Part shown: piece after piece, positions 1-10,329 of the stretch
Numbering within the stretch: the stretch's first letter is position 1
Layout: every line of letters starts with the position of its first letter
Assembly (NCBI RefSeq): GCF_921293095.1
Contig: NC_060252.1
Span: forward strand, 75,350,866-75,414,865
DNA length: 64,000 bases
Direction: 5' to 3'
Source of the DNA: Ischnura elegans
Lineage: Eukaryota; Arthropoda; Insecta; Odonata; Coenagrionidae
Program-made: the position numbers and the translations under genes
The notes under the pieces: model-generated
Seen by the model: only the letters and a program-made list of their open reading frames with translations
Database searches by the model: none
What the model was told of the DNA's origin: nothing

Positions 1-323
1 TAGTGCATTAGCTTCTATCTATAACTACAGTCTTGCTACCATATTCACACCGTTTCATCCTTGACTTTACTTAAAGCAACGCACTTGGCGACTTGTTGAT
101 AGAAAACTTCACTCTACCAATTAATTAAATCACTTGTCTACGTACCACAGCAACTTGCTTTTAACTTCACTTGTTCATTTCGTGTCCTCTTTAAAAGTAG
201 CACTGTATCTACTAGCCGCGTCACGGCGACCGCCATCAAAAGAACCGCCTATCGGCCACTTGCCTAGGACTGCCCCGCCTCCCGGGGACCAGACACCGAC
301 AACGGGCCTGGGCAAGCCTAGGG

Positions 324-1791
324 ATGGACCGACTCCATCGCCCAAACTCCCGCATCCGCCGCCCAAGCTCCCTATGCTCCCTACGGTGTTATGCCCTGAG
401 GTCGCACGGGCCACCACCCTTCTTATCGACCCTTGTGTCGCCCAGCGTGCCCCCGGATGGCAAAGGTGTCTCTAAAGGGGCGAAGCCGTCTGCCTCGCCA
501 CTGCCGGATTCGCCTGACTCCCCGGGCTCAAGCGTGCCGTCAGCGCGAGTGAGTCGGGATGCACCCCTTGATGATGCTGCCTCGCCCTCTGCGCAGGACA
601 TCACTCCCCCCCGTGCTGCAATGTCTTCCCTTTCGCCATTCCAGGACAACTCCATGAGGTTGCTCACCTCCCCTAGGTCCGCCTTTGTCCCAATCAACCC
701 TGCGGCTACCTCAACCCCATCCTCGGTGCTTACTATGGTTCGCGCCACTCCAGCCAACCCCACTTCCGTGAACCCGAGCAACACCGTCCGCCTTAATACA
801 ACAAGGCCTCCATACGGGGACCCAGCACGCCCCCCACCTACTACCACCTGCCCCCCCCGAGAGACCAACCCTCACCTCACCTCAACCTACCCAGCAACCT
901 AGAAGAACCTCCCCCCTCCAAATTTCGGGCCTCCCTAGAAGCTGCAGTCAGCGCGGGTTTTCCCAAGCCTGGCGAGCGGTTTTCCCGGGACTCAGCCAAG
1001 TCTCTGGAATAGTAAATACAGACAGAGGCACAGCCGTGGTACATGTAACGACCACGGAGATGGACTTCCTCAGGCGCGGATACCGCCTCCTAGACCACCG
1101 CCTGGGGGAGCCGCTCCGATGGCATTTCCCCCCCGACAGCAGGAATCGTCCACCCTCCGAATCGCCTACTAATGATCGTGCCCGCACATGCTTTGTTGTG
1201 TGCGGAGTTCATTTCTCCACCAGGGTGGAAGTTATCGGCCGGAAGCTGGAGAGGATGGGCATCCGGTTCGTCGAGGCATGGAGGATAACTGACTACAGAT
1301 ACCGGAGAACGAAGTACATCCGGGTCCTCCTCCGAGACACACAGGCAGCACAGGACGTTATCGATAAGATGTGCAGGACTGGACTTTGGCTGGGCAATCG
1401 CTGGTATCGGTGCGAGCCGCCCCGCCCAGTCTCCAGGGAGTTTTACGGAGAGGAGAGACGCCCCCATCGCGACCAGCGGCCCCCGTCGCCAATGGCCGCC
1501 CCTTCCCACGCCCCGACGCCGGCACGCCCCCAGCGTCAGACGGCGGAGCGTGAAGACACACCTAATCTCCCCGACCCTTTCTCTGACCTTTTACAGGTTC
1601 CGGAGACCGACACGTCCAGACCGGCTACAACAAACGACGTAGTACGGTTCTTCGCCAGGGTGGTCAAGGAGACGTCACCATCAAGAGACGGGGGAGCACT
1701 GGCAGCCATCATCCGCACGGCAGCTAGAGAGGTCTTCGGATGGGACAGAGACGACGCGAGCTACGCCAACATTCTATCCCGCAATGGATAA
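324..1791 (+). pseudogene. LINE ORF1 region (RNA-binding chaperone-like), frame changed
   Basis: Two open frames overlap here: one runs 324-902 and is rich in Pro, Ser and Thr, the other is open without a stop from 772 to 1791. The change of frame must lie in 772-902, so ORF1 probably carries at least one indel; a further open frame at 134-475 suggests a second. The downstream part has a folded-looking block around 1180-1420 (VVCGVHFSTRVEVIGRKL onward, then KYIRVLLRD), reminiscent of the RRM-like or PRE/C2HC-type region of insect LINE ORF1 proteins. I see no CCHC zinc knuckles. The family role is RNA binding in the retrotransposition particle. The 3' end overlaps ORF2 by 8 bases. Confidence 0.6.
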
Positions 1792-4759
1792 GTCCCAACC
1801 TAGAGTGTCGTTCCTCAACATCAACGGGGCAGTGACCCAGAAACGGGCGCTGCTCCGGGAACACCTACGGAGCAGGAAGGTCGCCATCATGGGACTGGTG
1901 GAGACCTTCCTCAAACCCTCCGCTAAAATAAAGATCTCTGGCTTCCAGGAATTCTCCGTGCCGAGGGCCCAACCACGATCCGGCGGGGTCGCCCTTCTGA
2001 TCCGTTCAGACCTTGCGGCATCATCAACTAACATCCCGGAGGATTGCCTACCAGAGGGGAACGACGCAGTGATGGCCAGCGTGCGACTTGGACGTAGGGA
2101 TATACAGATTTGCGTCCTCTACTGCAGACCAAAAGCGCCGCTCCCGATGAAGCTCCTGGACTTCATCGTGGATAGCAAGAAGCCCACCATCATCCTTGGA
2201 GACTTCAACGCCCGCCATCACGCCTTCAGGGACCATATAACATCTACAAAAGGACGACAACTTCTATCCTTCCTCCTCCGTAGCCCCGTAGTGAGGATGG
2301 ACATCCCCTCTCCTACCTGTATCGGGAGAGGGGCCACGTACCCGGACCACGCCCTCATAACGAGTGACCTCTCGCCCTACGTGGGCGATGTCACCGTCGA
2401 CGACTGCTTGACATCTGATCACCTCCCTTTTTCTTTCCCTTTCAGGTGGGTCAAGCATCGTGGGAACTACGTCTTCGAAACCCCGGACTGGAAGAAAGTG
2501 GACTGGCAGGCCTTCAACGGGAAGGTGCGAGAGAAAACCACACCTACAGAAGAAATCCACACGGTAGCAGAAGTGGACAAGGCAATAGCAACGATGGAGG
2601 CAGCCTTCAACGAAGCAGTCGCCACCATACCAATGAGGAAGATCGACACCGCGTGCCCGCCCCTGGCTCCACATATCGTCCGCAGGATTAAAGACAAACG
2701 GGCGCTCTACAGGGACTGGATTAAAACCAAAGACCCGGCATTGAAACAGGAGTGGAACAGGCAAAACGCTATCATAAGGCAGAAAGTCATCCAGATGAAA
2801 GAGAAAGCATGGGCCGCCGCCTGCAAGAAATTGGACTACCGGGACGGAGGGGCATTCTGGCGGAAATTTAAAATACTCACAGGCCAGATGACGAACACGC
2901 CTACCTCCCTAAAAGGCCCCGATGAAATACCAATCGCAGACGCGGCAGGAAAAGCAGAGGAATTCCGGCGAGTGCTCGAGAATGTATACTCACCGATGCG
3001 CGACCCCCTCTTCAATGAAAAGAAGTTTGCGATCTGCACCAGGCACGCAGTAAGGAAGAGGGGTTACCTGCAGCCCAAACAGACGATGGATGCAGCCCAG
3101 CCGGACACGGGACTAATCAAACACATCTCAGAAGAGGAAATGGAAGACACTAGGCCCAGGAAGAACAAAGCACCGGGCGACGACTGCATCCGGACCCTCC
3201 ACCTACAGAAAGCCCCAGCGTGCCTTCCACTCCTGAACAAAATCTTCAACGCCTCCCTCGCACTCGGATATTACCCTCGGGCCTGGAAGAAAATGACGAT
3301 GGTGATGATCCCCAAGCCTGGAAAGGACAAAGCCAAGGCAGAAAACTACAGGCCCATCAGTCTGACCAGCACCGTGGGAAAATGGTTCGAGAGGATCATC
3401 GTCCGGAGACTGACGGATCTCCTGGAGAGTAACGGAGGACTACCACAGCTCCAGTATGGGTTCCGTCCCCACAGATGCACCACGGACCCTTTGGCACTCC
3501 TGACCAGCACCGCCGCAGAAGCCAGCAACAGGAATCAATACACGGCAGCACTGTCCCTGGACATAGAGAGGGCATTCGACAGCGTGTGGCACGACGGCCT
3601 CATGTACAAGCTTGAGAAGCTGCCCGGGATGGAGCCGGACATCCTGAGGCTCATCAACTGTTTCCTGAGAGACAGAAACGCGAAGGTGAGATTTGCATCG
3701 CAGCTCTCTTCCGCATTCCCACTACGAGCAGGTGTCCCACAGGGCACTGTGCTGTCCCCACTGCTCTTCTCGCTGTACTGCCACGACATCCCCACTAACA
3801 ACCGCCGCATCAGGAGCCAAAAAGTGGAAGTAATACAGTACGCTGACGACACTGCCCTATGGAGTACATCCCCGCAGGCCGACAAGGCAGTGAAGAAAGT
3901 CCAAACCATGCTCTTCCGGCTAGAGAGATGGTTCAAGGACTGGAGAATCCGGCCCAACCCAAAGAAGACGCAGCTGATTATAATCAAACCCGCAGCAAAG
4001 AAGCACTTGGACAACCTCAGCGTCTCCCTATGGGGCCAAGAAATTCACCGTGCAGACACCGCAACTTACCTGGGGACCCTAATTGACCACAACCTCAATT
4101 TCAGGAAGCATGTACACATCATATGGTCGAGGTGCAACAGACGAAGTAATTTAATCCGCGCAGTAAGAGCAAGAGGGCGCGGGGTCTCAGAACAGTGCGG
4201 CCTGCTCCTATACAAGGCCTTCATTAGACCTGTCATGGAGTACGCTGCACTGGCTGTCCTCCCGACCGGAAATGCCCTAAGACAATACGCCGCACTTGAA
4301 AGACGGGTTTTACGTCAGATTTTCCTGTTGCACCCTCGAACGAAGGCTCGAAGAGTATACGAAACAACTAACACTGAACCTCTCCTCCACAGATTATGCA
4401 GACTAAGGACCAACGCGGCCAAACGGATCTCCGTACACAACCCCAAGCTCTTCGAGGACATCATGCTTCCATCTAAGGGGGTCATCATTAAAAGAAAGAG
4501 GAAGAAGCTCTACTCTGCCCCCCGGTTCATCAACGACCACATGCACCTCTACCACCGGGACGTCATAATACCGCACACTCCAACGAATCGACCAGCCATA
4601 CCAGCTCCAGAGACATTAACCATCATCCCAGGACTCCCGCTCGTGCGGAAGAAGAGGACACGAAAAAGGAAGAGGACGAGGACGACATCGTCAATCAACG
4701 ACAGTGAAAGTGACCCCCCAGTGTGTCCCCAAAGTGCACCCCCTACTATTGGCAGATAG
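1784..4759 (+). CDS. LINE ORF2: AP endonuclease + reverse transcriptase
   Basis: 991 codons without interruption. The N-terminal endonuclease/exonuclease/phosphatase domain shows SFLNING (residue 9 on), ILGDFNARH (about 137-145) and SDHLPFSF (211-218), the catalytic Asp/Asn/His set of APE-type nucleases that nick target DNA. The reverse transcriptase has NYRPISL, QYGFRP, SLDIERAFDSVWH, GVPQGTVLSPLLFSLY and the YADD active site at 686-689, then the LGTLID thumb-side motif. The C-terminus is very basic (KKRTRKRKRTRTTSS) with no RNase H. The start ATG sits inside ATGGATAA, where TAA is the stop of ORF1, so ORF2 is probably translated by termination-reinitiation. The open frame suggests recent activity, although the element's ORF1 is damaged. 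Confidence 0.93.
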   Translation: MDKSQPRVSFLNINGAVTQKRALLREHLRSRKVAIMGLVETFLKPSAKIKISGFQEFSVPRAQPRSGGVALLIRSDLAASSTNIPEDCLPEGNDAVMASVRLGRRDIQICVLYCRPKAPLPMKLLDFIVDSKKPTIILGDFNARHHAFRDHITSTKGRQLLSFLLRSPVVRMDIPSPTCIGRGATYPDHALITSDLSPYVGDVTVDDCLTSDHLPFSFPFRWVKHRGNYVFETPDWKKVDWQAFNGKVREKTTPTEEIHTVAEVDKAIATMEAAFNEAVATIPMRKIDTACPPLAPHIVRRIKDKRALYRDWIKTKDPALKQEWNRQNAIIRQKVIQMKEKAWAAACKKLDYRDGGAFWRKFKILTGQMTNTPTSLKGPDEIPIADAAGKAEEFRRVLENVYSPMRDPLFNEKKFAICTRHAVRKRGYLQPKQTMDAAQPDTGLIKHISEEEMEDTRPRKNKAPGDDCIRTLHLQKAPACLPLLNKIFNASLALGYYPRAWKKMTMVMIPKPGKDKAKAENYRPISLTSTVGKWFERIIVRRLTDLLESNGGLPQLQYGFRPHRCTTDPLALLTSTAAEASNRNQYTAALSLDIERAFDSVWHDGLMYKLEKLPGMEPDILRLINCFLRDRNAKVRFASQLSSAFPLRAGVPQGTVLSPLLFSLYCHDIPTNNRRIRSQKVEVIQYADDTALWSTSPQADKAVKKVQTMLFRLERWFKDWRIRPNPKKTQLIIIKPAAKKHLDNLSVSLWGQEIHRADTATYLGTLIDHNLNFRKHVHIIWSRCNRRSNLIRAVRARGRGVSEQCGLLLYKAFIRPVMEYAALAVLPTGNALRQYAALERRVLRQIFLLHPRTKARRVYETTNTEPLLHRLCRLRTNAAKRISVHNPKLFEDIMLPSKGVIIKRKRKKLYSAPRFINDHMHLYHRDVIIPHTPTNRPAIPAPETLTIIPGLPLVRKKRTRKRKRTRTTSSINDSESDPPVCPQSAPPTIGR

Positions 4760-4854
4760 AGCAAAGACACTACAGACATAAAAAAACTCCAGTTAAAATG
4801 AAAATGCCAGTGAGCTCCAGTGTCGGGTATCAGACCCACTCCAGTGATATATGT

Positions 4855-4892
4855 CTATTTATTTACTTATTTATTTATTTATTTATTTATTG
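4855..4892 (+). repeat. (ATTT)n microsatellite in LINE 3' UTR
   Basis: About nine tandem ATTT units, one of them altered to ACTT, just after the ORF2 stop and before the GC-richer part of the 3' UTR. Confidence 0.9.
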
Positions 4893-5213
4893 TGTGTTGT
4901 CCCTTATTTATTTTTCAGAGTTTATTAATTGTTAAGTTACCACCGTAATCTATTTTGGCACGTGGGTGACTATTGTGTTGATTTTATTATACATATTTTA
5001 TTGCGAACCGTGGTGGCCTGATGGTGGTTTTACGGGTTTCCCACCTCCTTAGGGCGAATGCCGGGCCGACACCACTCCCGTACCAGTGAATATCCCCAGT
5101 AATGCTGAAGAGGCGCAAGCCTACACCAGCTCCACGAGTAGTTGTTATGTTGTTATTGTTGTTAATTTTGTAACCTTTTGCTCGTGGAATAAACAAATTT
5201 TGACTTGACTTGA

Positions 5214-6165
5214 GTAAAAAAATGTATCGGTCAGCCATTACTGTCGACTCTCCACATGTTAAATTTTTGCAGGATGCTTTAATTTTTATAAATGGCATTA
5301 AAGTTATTTCAAAGAAGGGTCTAACTGTGACAGGGAGAGTGAAATGTATCTATGGGTGGAAATTTACTATTTCATCGGTGTTACACATGTGGAAAAGGCT
5401 ACATGAGAATGATGGCATGTCATTTCTTTTAACCCGTCAAATGAATCAAGACCCTCTTGAAAACCTTTTTGGGGATATCAGAAAACAGGGTGGAAATTGT
5501 GACCACCCATCACCATATACCTTCCAAACTGCTTTCAAAAAGCTTCTCTTGACCTCAATAAAAAAAACCAATTGAAAATGGCAACTGTTTGGCTGATGTT
5601 GGGTCATTTATGACCAACGTTAAAAGTTTTGTGGATTTTACCTCTGGATGTGGTCACACTTCCTCTCAAATATTGAGGGTAAACACTCATGACTACAGAC
5701 AAAAATTATTTGCAAGAGAATGCCGAGGTGTATGTTTCAGGGTATATTTTTAAGAAATGTCTTCAGCAGCACTCCTGTGAAATCTGCATGAAGTATTCAC
5801 AGGAGAACAACATGATGGTGGACCCATCTCAGCTGTTCTGTTCTGAAAAGGCATTCAGTGGTGAGTCATTTGGAGGACTGTGCATGCCAAATGTAAAATT
5901 CGTGAACTATATATCCCTTTTGAACAGGAAATTTGAAAGAGAATTTTCAAAATGTTATTGGGAATCTCAATTAGGAAAAAAAATTTTAAATGCCAGAAAT
6001 TGTATTTCTATAGAGTTGCCGTGCCCAGAATTTCCCCTTGATTATTGTATTAAGTTGTTCATAAGGATGAAAATATACCATTCCTTCAAAGATCTTAACA
6101 AAAGAGCGAAAGGAAAAGTCAGAAAGAAAGGGAAGTCGGACAAGATAAATGTCCTTTCTACATAA
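5214..6165 (+). pseudogene. P/THAP9-like transposase, C-terminal remnant
   Basis: An open stretch at 5210-5575 reads through GWKFTISSVLHMWKRL and LLTRQMNQDPLENLFGDIR-QGGN, the C-terminal signature of P-element/THAP9 transposases (family form: LTSRLNQDPLENFFG). The coding continues in two other frames to 6165, including VSGYIFKKC...C, the usual cysteine motif near the C-terminus. Frame changes lie at the A-run near 5561-5567 and again around 5700-5740. The N-terminal half (THAP finger, first catalytic residues) is absent, with the LINE 3' end at the break. It ends in a basic tail and is followed by a tandem repeat. Confidence 0.8.
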
Positions 6166-7010
6166 TGTGTACTGTGCCAAAATGATTTTTTATGGTGATG
6201 AAATTGTGCAATATGGTGATTCCTGATGGTGAAGCCTGGGCAATGGTTTTTAATAGTCACCATGTTATATCACACATAGATTTAATTTTTTCGCATTTCT
6301 GCCTTATCAATATTTTGTGGTGGTGAAGGTTGTGTATTAATCTCATTTATTGACATGTACTGATAGTGAAGCCTGGACAATGATTTTTATGAGTCACCAT
6401 GTTAAATCACACAAAGATTCAATTTTTTTGTATGTCTGCCTTATTCATATTGTGGTGGTAAAGGTTGTGCAATAATGTCATTAATTTACTGACATACACT
6501 GATGGTGAAGCCTGGACAATGATTTTTAGAAGTCACCATGTTGCATCGCACAAAGATCTTATTTTTGTATGCCTGCCTTATTAATATTTTGTGGTGGTGA
6601 ATGTTGTGCAATAATGTCATTCATTGACTGACACATACTGATGGTGAAGCCTGCACAATGGTTTTTATAAGTTACCATTTTATATCACACATAGATTTAA
6701 TTTTTTCGCATTTCTGCCTTATTAATATTTTGTGGTGGTGAAGGTTGTGCATTTATCTCATTTATTGATATGTACTGATGGTGAAGCCTGGACAATGGTT
6801 TCTATAAGTCACCATGTTAAATCACACAAAGATTCAATTTTTTTGTATGTCTGCCTTATTCATATCGTGGTGGTGAAGGTTGTGCAATAATGTCATTTAT
6901 TGATATGTACTGATGGTGAAGCCTGGACAATGATTTTTATAAGTCACCATGTTGTATCACATAAAGATCTTATTTTTGTATGTCTGCCTTATTGATATGT
7001 TGTGGATGTT
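6166..7010 (+). repeat. ~137-bp tandem repeat, about six copies
   Basis: The phrase GATGGTGAAGCCTGGACAATG (or a close variant) recurs at about 6226, 6363, 6502, 6641, 6778 and 6913, giving a period of 135-139 bp. Units also share AGTCACCATGTT, TGTCTGCCTTATT and TGTGGTGGTGAAGGTTGTGC. The array starts right after the P-like remnant's stop and decays near 7010. It may be a subterminal array of that transposon or an independent minisatellite. Confidence 0.9.
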
Positions 7011-7685
7011 AATAAATATTTTTCTCATAATTCAAAATATGGCATCACAGCTTATTTTACTATTCCCCAAAGCTACTCAGAACGAATCCTTATCCTGGTG
7101 TCAGGTATGCTTCAAATGGCTTCTTTTAACTAATGACCTTATTATATACCTTGCTCCAATGTTGAAATTTGCATTTTGTTTGGTTTCTACTCTCCTTTCA
7201 TATAGTTGTCTTCGTTGGACCAAAATGTAGGTTTTTATTTATTTTCTCTCATTCTGATCTGATCAACGAAAAGTCCATGAGTTTTACTCTAAAGACTAAT
7301 AACGGTTTTCATTAGTATGTGCTGTCAACTATCTTCATTCTTGTGAATATGATTTACTAGGTTAATGATAGAGATTTAACGCTAGATGTGTGCCTCAAAA
7401 TGCTTAATAGTTTTTTCTCGATAAAATTAATCGGAAAACAGTAACTCCAAGGCTTTATAACGATTGGCAACGCTTTTTAATTTTTTTCCTCATTGCTTTA
7501 AACATACAAAGGCACTATTCTGCAGTCAGCTGTAGTTTCCACATTTTTATTTGAATGTAAACCGGTATATACATGCTTGATATGAAATACATCGGCCTTA
7601 TATTATACCGTTATTCCAGCTTCTGCATTCAAGGCTGCATACTCATAACGTGTTTTTGGTATCCCGCCCGTTTTCACTTACTGAG
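7011..7685. other. AT-rich stretch without a recognised gene
   Basis: No coding region or element end that I can support. Short open frames here have no recognisable motif. The right part, from about 7600, probably belongs to the 5' flank or leader of the piggyBac-like gene that follows. Confidence 0.5.
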
Positions 7686-7689
7686 AACA

Positions 7690-8143
7690 TGGCCGCCGCG
7701 CGCATTCCCGATTACAACATTTCAATGGAGGCGAGCGCTTTTGTCCTCTCTGTATATACTCTGTGACTCAAGCGAAAATTTTTTCCCGCCATCCTCTTCT
7801 TCCGAGAAAGACACCGACGAAAGCAATGAGGACGGTTCTGGCACTGCGGGCCTTGCAGATGAGGGCGACATTCCACCCCCTCTCCAACTCCCGGCACGTG
7901 GGTCTGCTATCGTTGGACCCTCTGCTACCTGGGTCGGCACTCAGGGTACATTTCCCCCTGAAATACCCTTTGTCGCGTCCTCAAGGTTGAAGACCATCCC
8001 TTCCGGCGGCGCTCCGAGGGTTTTTTTCAACTTCCTTGCGAATGATATTTTATTGTAAATAATCCTCTCGGAGACGGAGAAAGATGCAGACATCCTTCCC
8101 CAAGGGCCCCGCATAACTGATTGGAAGCAGTTTCTTCGACGTT
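7690..8143 (+). pseudogene. piggyBac-like transposase, 5' half
   Basis: The frame at 7760-8058 reads an acidic Ser-rich N-terminus, then ATWVGTQGTFPPEIPF and a segment ending FFNFLANDILL. After a stop, ETEKDADILPQGPRITDWKQ follows. This is the start of the DDE_Tnp_1_7 (piggyBac) fold. The gene breaks off just after RITDWKQ, and the matching second half starts at RITDWKQ near 17610. The two halves share a 23-bp segment with one mismatch. Probably one element split by ~9.5 kb of later insertions, less likely two copies. Confidence 0.75.
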
Positions 8144-8232
8144 AATTAATTTAATATAGGGATATCTTCAATTAAAAATTTGCATGCTTGTTGAATAATT
8201 TTTATCGTTTCATTTAAAAAAATTTGCCTTGA

Positions 8233-10145
8233 TATTTCACAGATACTTTGAGGGAAATGAGTGTTATTCAGGACCCCTCAAATCTTGAGGTGTCGAGAAG
8301 GTCGCGTCTAATCGGTGAGAAAGCTGTAATCAAATTTATGGAGATACTTGAAGAGAACAGTTTAGTGGAAGAGGAAGAACTGTTCTTAGAGTACGAAGAC
8401 GTGGAGGCAGATTTTGTTTCCGACAGTGAGTGCGAAGAGGAGTCAACAGAAAGCAGCACGCCCCCGTTGCAAAGTGCCGGTGAATCCTACGAGCCTTCAC
8501 CAAAATCCCCTAAATGTATCCCCCATGTAGGGAATGGAATAATCTTAACCTTTCAATTAGGAACTCATCATCATTGGCATCTTTTAAGAGGAGGCTACAC
8601 AAAGCACTTTTCACCTCACAACAAGTAGGTATACATGACACTGAGCAGCACCTGCGACAAAGTGATATGCATCACTGAATGCTTGTATATATATACATGT
8701 TATATTTTATATCTTAATTGCTTGTGTAATATTTGTGTATCCTATGTATCTCATGAACTATGTTGTATTTTGCATGTAACATGACATTACCTTTCACTCA
8801 GTAGGTTTTCGCAGGTTTTTCACGCCCCCCTTCTTGTGTGGGCGTTTTCCTGCAGTGGGTTTTTTCGCTGAAGGATATTACACCCTTATCCTCATGTTTT
8901 TTCCCACCAACTTAAATCTTTTTTACACAAAAATTTCACATATAGTTGTTTATATTTTTTGACATTTCACAAACAGTGTATATTGTATATTCTTGGTACT
9001 GTAAACGTTTGTCTAATATTTTATAATATGCTTGCATTGACGTTATCGAGGGGTTAGGTGGAAGAGGGGACTTTCCAGTCTCAACCTCGCCCGGTAAAGG
9101 CATTTTATTATTATTATTATTATTATTATTAAATACGCGCGGGTTTCTTTGGAAACCAAAATTAAAGTGGTAAATCTCGATAAAGAACACCCGGATATGT
9201 CGGTAGCTACCCTACAGAAGCGAGGATCACATTTACTGAAGAGAAAATCTCAACTTAAGTCCTGGAATAAAGACATTGAAAAGGGGGGTACGCGGTTAGA
9301 TAAGTGCGAAATGATAAAGAAATGCACCTACAATAGATTTTGTGAGGCAAGGAAAAGAAAGGAGCATGTTACGTCCAGATCACTGCAGCAGTGGGGGTTA
9401 GCCGTAGTTTATCAACACATGTCACCAGAATTTGAGTTTTCTGCCTCAAGATCCTGGATGATTAAATTAAAAAAGAATTTAAAATTCGACAGAGAAAAGT
9501 GACTAATTATGTTTCTAGTAGGGACACAAAGTCTTTTCATGAAATATTGAAGAGCGCTGAGGTTTTCCAGAAACAAGTTAGTAAACTTATGCCTACGTAC
9601 GCTCCAGAATACATTATAAACACAGATCAAACTGGATGTGAGTATCTAGTTGATATAAAACGGACCTTAAGCCATCAGGGAGAAAAGGACGTGCTCCTCT
9701 GCGCTGAAGACAGAAACGAAGTGACTCATTCTTACACAGCCCAATACTCACTAACCTCAGACGGTAAACTCTTACCAAAAGTTTTTCTCTGTATGTACGA
9801 AGTAGGGGGTTCATTCGGTCCTAGAGTGAAAAAAAATGTAGAGGAAATTGAGGGAAAGGTGGAAGAACGTTGTCATGGCTTCGTCCAAATCTGGAAAATT
9901 GACGACTAATTTGTACAAGATCATTTTAAGAAATGTATTGAAGCCGTACGTATCCACAAATAAATATATTCTTATAATAGATTCATGGGGAAAGTACCGC
10001 ATGAAAAATAAATAATTACAGCCAAACTAAGGCCCATTCAATGGATCCACTACCAGTTCAAATATATGTTTGCCATTCCGAATGCCATAAAAAATACGGC
10101 ATTGGAAAAGGCGGAGCAAGTTTCGTGGTCTCCCCTTGTTAGTAA
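8233..10145 (+). pseudogene. pogo-like (CENP-B HTH + DDE) transposase, broken
   Basis: The N-terminal piece (ATG at 8257, to about 8515) is acidic. After a LINE insertion, coding resumes at ~9149 with an HTH region (RSLQQWGLAVVYQHMSPEF, then SWMIKLKKNLKF). The DDE part reads IINTDQTGCEYLVDIKRTLS (9610 on) with the first Asp, then HSYTAQYSLTSDGKLLPKVF, a frame change into SSKSGKLTTNLYK, and IIDSWGK (about 9975) with the second Asp. The remainder is shortened and ends with a C-terminal-like FKYMFAIPNAI at ~10070. Several frame changes and an internal deletion make it inactive. I did not find its terminal repeats. Confidence 0.75.
8515..9131 (+). mobile_element. 5'-truncated CR1/L2-like LINE 3' end
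   Basis: Reads WNNLNLSIRNSSSLASFKRR near 8537-8596, the conserved last segment of CR1/L2-type reverse transcriptase proteins, then a stop at ~8676, a 3' UTR, and an (ATT)n tail of about nine units at 9103-9131. Short 3' fragments with a microsatellite tail are typical of this group. It interrupts the pogo-like transposase N-terminus. A target duplication is not obvious. Confidence 0.75.
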
Positions 10146-10322
10146 AGATTATTAACTTTGTGGATTCCTTAGTTGTTGCGAAATAACCACTGGAGTTGCA
10201 AGGTATGGTGATAGAGGAGCCTCAGATTCTGGAAACAATGTGTAAAATTGCACTGACGATGGAGATGCTGTGGAGAGATGAGCTGGATGAACATGACATC
10301 CAACATTTTTCCCCTACAAATT
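10146..10322 (+). repeat. Exon-like segment, copy 1 of a duplicated P-associated unit
   Basis: ATTATTAACTTTGTGGATTC and the following ~160 bases match 12945-13115 at roughly 80 percent by eye. I do not recognise the peptide it would encode. It joins the pogo-like gene on the left and the 5'-truncated piggyBac on the right. Confidence 0.7.
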
Positions 10323-10329
10323 ACTTCCT

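Larger units (their letters stand above)
1..5213 (+). mobile_element. Jockey/CR1-group non-LTR retrotransposon
   Basis: A long LINE with a proline-rich ORF1 region, an intact ORF2 carrying endonuclease and reverse transcriptase, and a 3' untranslated tail that ends in a TTGACTTGACTTGAG repeat and an AATAAA signal about 30 bases before the end. No RNase H domain is visible after the RT, which fits the Jockey/CR1 side rather than the I or R1 groups; the exact clade is inference. The left end is not clear: the first ~200 bases are AT-rich and may be 5' UTR or flanking DNA. On the right it abuts a P-like transposase remnant at an A-run, so it appears inserted in, or joined to, that older element. 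Confidence 0.85.

Noticed and set aside
389-868. 159-codon minus-strand open frame
   Set aside because: A shadow of the proline-rich, GC-rich ORF1 region; no motif of its own.
6166-7010. Regular ~137-bp repeat as a CRISPR-like array
   Set aside because: Units are contiguous with no spacers, the setting is eukaryotic, and no cas genes are present.
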